A stretch of 64,000 nt of DNA, from assembly GCF_903645355.1 (NCBI RefSeq), contig NZ_CAHJXR010000003.1, forward strand, positions 310,001 through 374,000, read 5' to 3'. The notes under the pieces were generated by a model. That model worked only from the letters and a program-made list of their open reading frames with translations, was not told the DNA's origin and did no database searches. The translations under genes were made by a program, and so were the position numbers. This DNA is from Schaalia sp. Marseille-Q2122. GTDB lineage: Bacteria > Actinomycetota > Actinomycetes > Actinomycetales > Actinomycetaceae. Below, one piece after another: positions 61,107-64,000 of the stretch; within the stretch, counting starts at the first letter, position 1; the number at the start of each line of letters is the position of its first letter.

Positions 61107-61913
61107 GTGGCAAAGGCGGCAGACTCCGTCTTCCCCGCGCGCCGCAGATGCGCCCACCCCCTACGGCAGGGCACCATAAGAACATGGAACACACACCCCG
61201 CCCCAAGAGGCCCCACAGCCCCGCCGCAGAGGCTACCGCTCCACCACCTCCCCTCGGCCCGCCGCAGCCGCCGAGGCCCCAGCGCCAAGCCCGCCGACAG
61301 CGCGGCTCACTCCACACCGCGAGAAACCCCGGCAGCGCGCCTCCTCACCGCCCCAACGAGCGACGCCCTCCCTGAACTCCTCGCGCGCGGAGCCTCGCCA
61401 ATCAGCCACCCCACCCCCCCCCGGCACACCCGCCCCAAAGAACGCTCACGTCAACGCACGCGCACGCGAGAAACCCAAGCCGCCGCGCCCCCTCACAGCG
61501 TCAATATCGGCGGCGTCGAGATCTCCCTGAAGTTCATGTTCATTGTCATCATCGGAGCTCTGCTGGCGGTAATGCTCATGCCTTCCCTCTACCAGTGGTG
61601 GCGCCAGGAACAGGACTACCGTGACATTCAAGCTCGCGTCGAGGCCGCGCGCGAACGGAATGAGGAGATTCAACGAGAACTCGAACTGTGGAATACCCCC
61701 GAGTTCATTGCCTCCCAGGCGCGCGAACGTCTAGGGTATGTCATGCCCGGAGAGACGCAATACTCCGTCGTCGATCCAGGCCCGGGATACCAGGATCAGG
61801 CTGCTGTGGCCGCCGCCGCTCCGCGCGGCCCCGCCCGCCCATGGGTGCATATGTTCGCCCTGCTCACCAGCGAGGCAGACGCCCCCACCGAGCCGCAGTC
61901 CGCAGTACCCTAA
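61107..61913 (+). CDS. Septum formation initiator (FtsB/DivIC family)
   Basis: Bitopic division protein. The certain part is the C-terminal 140 residues: one helix (FMFIVIIGALLAVMLMPSLY) then the coiled coil (RDIQARVEAARERNEEIQRE) and the NTPEFIASQARERLGYVMPGE motif typical of DivIC/FtsB. The preceding 140 or so codons are Pro/Arg-rich and disordered; the start is not settled. GTG 61107 is the longest choice, while ATG 61184 begins a likelier RPKRP-type N-terminus but in another frame. A run of nine C at 61413-61421 lies in this segment, so the frame may be altered. It sits in the conserved eno-divIC-DUF501-ppx order. Confidence 0.8.
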   Translation: MAKAADSVFPARRRCAHPLRQGTIRTWNTHPAPRGPTAPPQRLPLHHLPSARRSRRGPSAKPADSAAHSTPRETPAARLLTAPTSDALPELLARGASPISHPTPPRHTRPKERSRQRTRTRETQAAAPPHSVNIGGVEISLKFMFIVIIGALLAVMLMPSLYQWWRQEQDYRDIQARVEAARERNEEIQRELELWNTPEFIASQARERLGYVMPGETQYSVVDPGPGYQDQAAVAAAAPRGPARPWVHMFALLTSEADAPTEPQSAVP

Positions 61914-61985
61914 GCTGGCCCTCCCGCCCCTGCCGTCCGCTGATTGGCGTAGTGCTGATCGCCTATCTCACTGAGAGGAACCGCC

Positions 61986-62492
61986 ATGAGCGCTCACTTT
62001 GACGCCGCTACCGACGAGGACCTGGAGGTTCTGCGCGAACAACTCGATCGTGTCCCTCGTGGCGTCGTTGGCATCGGCGCGCGCTGCTTGTGCGGTCGGC
62101 CCACTGTCGTTGTCACCGCGCCTCGTCTGGAGAACGGCGAGCCCTTCCCCACGACCTTCTACCTGACCAGCCCGCCGATCGTGCACGGCTGCTCGGTACT
62201 TGAGGCTGAGAAGGTCATGGAGGAACTCAACGCTTGGCTGGCCGAGGACGAGGACGCCGCCGCCGCGCACGCTCGCGCTCACGATGCTTACATCGCCCTG
62301 CGTGACGAGTTGGGCGAAGTTCCTGAGATCGCCGGCATTTCCGCCGGTGGGATGCCGACCCGCGTGAAGTGCCTGCACGCTCTGGTGGGCCACGCGCTTG
62401 TGGCTGGCCGGGGAGTGAATGTGGTGGGCGATCGCGCGCTTGACATGATGGCTGAGCGGGGACTGTGGAGCGCTGAACGCTGCTCGTGCTGA
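61986..62492 (+). CDS. DUF501 family protein
   Basis: 168 residues, function unknown. The family's conserved features are seen: RGVVGIGARCLCGRPTVVVT, TFYLTSPPIVHGCSVLEAEK, and MPTRVKCLHALVGHALVAGR with Cys/His residues that may bind a metal. In actinobacteria it is almost always next to DivIC and Ppx/GppA genes, as here. GAGAGG precedes the ATG. Confidence 0.9.
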   Translation: MSAHFDAATDEDLEVLREQLDRVPRGVVGIGARCLCGRPTVVVTAPRLENGEPFPTTFYLTSPPIVHGCSVLEAEKVMEELNAWLAEDEDAAAAHARAHDAYIALRDELGEVPEIAGISAGGMPTRVKCLHALVGHALVAGRGVNVVGDRALDMMAERGLWSAERCSC

Positions 62493-62510
62493 ATGATCTT
62501 TGCTGAAGGA

Positions 62511-62543
62511 TGGGGCAGGTGAATCGTGGATTTACCTGCCCCA
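62511..62543 (+). terminator. Hairpin after DUF501
   Basis: TGGGGCAGGT pairs with ACCTGCCCCA (13-base loop that can extend the stem by AAT/ATT). It lies 19 bases past the DUF501 stop, before the repeat at 62559. Confidence 0.7.
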
Positions 62544-62558
62544 TTCCTGTGTGTTCAC

Positions 62559-62590
62559 CGCGAGTGGTCGCTTCGAAGCGACCACTCGCG
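62559..62590. repeat. Perfect palindromic repeat before ppx/gppA
   Basis: Identical over 32 bases to the copy at 58671, here without the flanking A and T runs. Confidence 0.9.
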
Positions 62591-62722
62591 GTGCCGGAAG
62601 CGCCAAACGAGGCCACGGCGTCGCCCTCGTTGGCCCGAATCCGAGCGGAGCACACAGGGACGGGGGAAAGCTCACAGGTCACCTTGAGTGAGTGGGCGGC
62701 CCAGGTGTGGAAGGATTGGCGG

Positions 62723-63682
62723 GTGACTCGAGTAGCAGCAATAGATTGTGGAACAAACTCCATCCGCCTTCTTGTGGCCGAAACCGACCCAGAAACCGGC
62801 CACCTCTCCGACCTGACCCGGCAGATGCGCATCGTGCGCCTGGGGCAAGGCGTCGACAAAACCGGCCTCTTGGACCCGGCAGCGATCGAGCGCACCCTCG
62901 AGGCCACCCGCGAATACCGCGAGATGATCGGCCGACTGGGCGCGGAGCGTATCCGCTTCGTCGCAACCTCCGCCAGCCGTGATGCCGCAAACCGTGACGT
63001 GTTCGTTGACGGAGTGCGCCAGATCCTCGGGATTGAACCAGAGGTAATTCCCGGTAGCGAGGAAGCCTCACTGTCTTTCACGGGGGCGTGCCGTTCTGTG
63101 CCTACCGAGGCCGCCCGCCCCATGCTGGTTGTTGACATTGGCGGTGGATCCTCTGAGCTGGTGCTGGGGGACGCCTCAGTGATGCAGTCAATCTCGATCA
63201 ACATGGGGTCGGTGCGCGTGACGGAAAAGTTCCTCGCCCACTGTGACCCTGCTGCCGGGATCGATGCCGCTGCCCGTGAGGCGGCGTGCGCGTGGATTGA
63301 CGCTCAGCTTGACGAGGCTGAGGCCGCAGTTGACCTGCGGGCTGTCGGCACCCTTGTGGGGGTGGCGGGTACGGTGACAACCGTGACGGCGCAAGCCCTG
63401 GGGTTGGAGATGTACCAGCCTGAGCGGATTGATGGTGCGGCGTTGAGCGCCGAGGAGCATCAGGCGGCGATTGATTTCATGGTGGATCAGCCGATTGCCG
63501 TCAAGGCAGCTTTAGGGTTCATGCCTACGGGCCGTGAAGACGTGATCGCGGCGGGCGCGCTGATTTGGGAGAGGATCATCCGCCGTGTTGCTGCTCGCAT
63601 TGGCGAGGATGGGCGCGAACTGGGCAAGATCGTGACTTCAGAGCACGACATTCTTGATGGGATTGCTATGTCTTTGCTCTGA
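62723..63682 (+). CDS. Ppx/GppA phosphatase family (exopolyphosphatase)
   Basis: 319 residues of the ASKHA superfamily. It shows RVAAIDCGTNSIRLLVAE (phosphate 1), FVATSASRDAANRD, MLVVDIGGGSSELVLG (phosphate 2) and VGVAGTVTTVTA. It is the short one-domain form common in actinobacteria, expected to cut polyphosphate or pppGpp. The GTG at 62723 follows GGAAGGA; an ATG at 62510 would run through the hairpin and the repeat and is rejected. Confidence 0.94.
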   Translation: MTRVAAIDCGTNSIRLLVAETDPETGHLSDLTRQMRIVRLGQGVDKTGLLDPAAIERTLEATREYREMIGRLGAERIRFVATSASRDAANRDVFVDGVRQILGIEPEVIPGSEEASLSFTGACRSVPTEAARPMLVVDIGGGSSELVLGDASVMQSISINMGSVRVTEKFLAHCDPAAGIDAAAREAACAWIDAQLDEAEAAVDLRAVGTLVGVAGTVTTVTAQALGLEMYQPERIDGAALSAEEHQAAIDFMVDQPIAVKAALGFMPTGREDVIAAGALIWERIIRRVAARIGEDGRELGKIVTSEHDILDGIAMSLL

Positions 63683-63706
63683 GCTTCCTTCCTCCTGAGT
63701 GTTGAC

Positions 63707-63880
63707 CGCGAGTGGTCGCTATGCGACCACTCGCGGTATTTTTCAGGAAGCAGGGGTTGCATGCAGGGAACTGTCAGACAGATGTGACCACTCGCGGTGT
63801 TTTCTCAGGAAGAGGGGCATCCTCAGGAGGGGGGCAACGCGTAGGAAAAGCACAGACAGATGTGACCACTCGCGCTAAAT
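63707..63880. repeat. Palindromic repeat and two half units at the window end
   Basis: A full palindrome (63707-63735) followed by GTATTTTTCAGGAAG, then half units GTGACCACTCGCG at 63784 and 63862, each preceded by CAGACAGAT. The rest of 63683-64000 has no gene that I can support. Confidence 0.85.
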
Positions 63881-64000
63881 CCACCTCGCCTCCCAGACCC
63901 AACCCGCCCTCGCCAAGCGCGAGCCTCCACCAAACCCGCCCAGCGGGAACCACACGGGGCGGCCCACCGCAGTGAGCCGCCCCCGCAGGACGCATCCGCT

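Noticed and set aside
61184-61375. A 64-codon Pro/Arg-rich frame as a separate small gene
   Set aside because: It probably belongs to the disordered N-terminus of the DivIC/FtsB protein or is chance; no distinct ribosome site.
62510-62722. N-terminal extension of the Ppx/GppA protein
   Set aside because: It crosses a terminator hairpin and the 32-bp palindrome; GTG 62723 has a good ribosome site.

Overview
The window is 64 kb of high-GC actinobacterial chromosome. Leader-poor promoters with TACCCT -10 boxes, a FtsB/DUF501/Ppx-GppA block after enolase, an actinobacterial-type Mfd, and a kinase/FHA/MoxR/DUF58/transglutaminase cluster all fit the family Actinomycetaceae (an oral Actinomyces or Schaalia type). 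The genus is an inference from gene content, not from a marker gene. I saw no rRNA, tRNA, CRISPR array, prophage or insertion sequence.

Layout. 1-6574: a lactose/galactoside locus on the minus strand (solute-binding protein interrupted by an in-frame stop, two ABC permeases, a partial GH2 beta-galactosidase) with a divergent LacI regulator and two LacI-type palindromes. 6808-9567: malate dehydrogenase, then a convergent DAACS-family symporter preceded by a short Cys-rich leader ORF. 10346-26487: PurU, then a cell-surface polysaccharide locus: glycerol-3-phosphate cytidylyltransferase, CDP-alcohol phosphotransferase, two family-2 glycosyltransferases, a Wzz-like protein, an O-antigen-ligase-like protein, a Wzx flippase, a secreted fibrinogen-domain protein translationally coupled to a WecG/TagA glycosyltransferase, and a divergent phosphoglycosyl transferase that would prime synthesis. 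26697-29001: glyA-folD behind a ZTP (pfl) riboswitch.

29332-45328: a co-directional cluster resembling the PFNA cluster of bifidobacteria: a giant Ig-like/FN3 surface protein (frameshifted in a C run near its 3' end), MoxR ATPase, DUF58 protein, a TgpA-like transglutaminase-fold membrane protein with Asp where the catalytic Cys should be, an RDD-FHA protein, an FHA protein with a Cys-motif, and a Ser/Thr kinase. Most of these genes overlap or nearly touch. I infer a phospho-signalling module that controls a surface protein or its assembly.

45538-49027: arginine deiminase pathway (arcA, argF/arcB, arcC). 49149-64000: housekeeping and mixed genes: exonuclease III, a BrkB/YihY membrane protein (frameshifted), a 2'-5' RNA ligase-like protein, galK, pth, mfd (with an out-of-frame stretch near the N-terminus), a lipoprotein, eno, a DivIC/FtsB protein, DUF501 and Ppx/GppA.

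A palindromic repeat (arms CGCGAGTGGTCGC and GCGACCACTCGCG) recurs in eight intergenic places, often with flanking T and A runs. It looks like a dispersed bidirectional terminator or REP-like element, with degenerate half units in tandem at three sites. Four genes carry apparent single-base or nonsense lesions, at least three of them in or beside C-rich runs, so either sequence error or slipped-strand variation must be considered.
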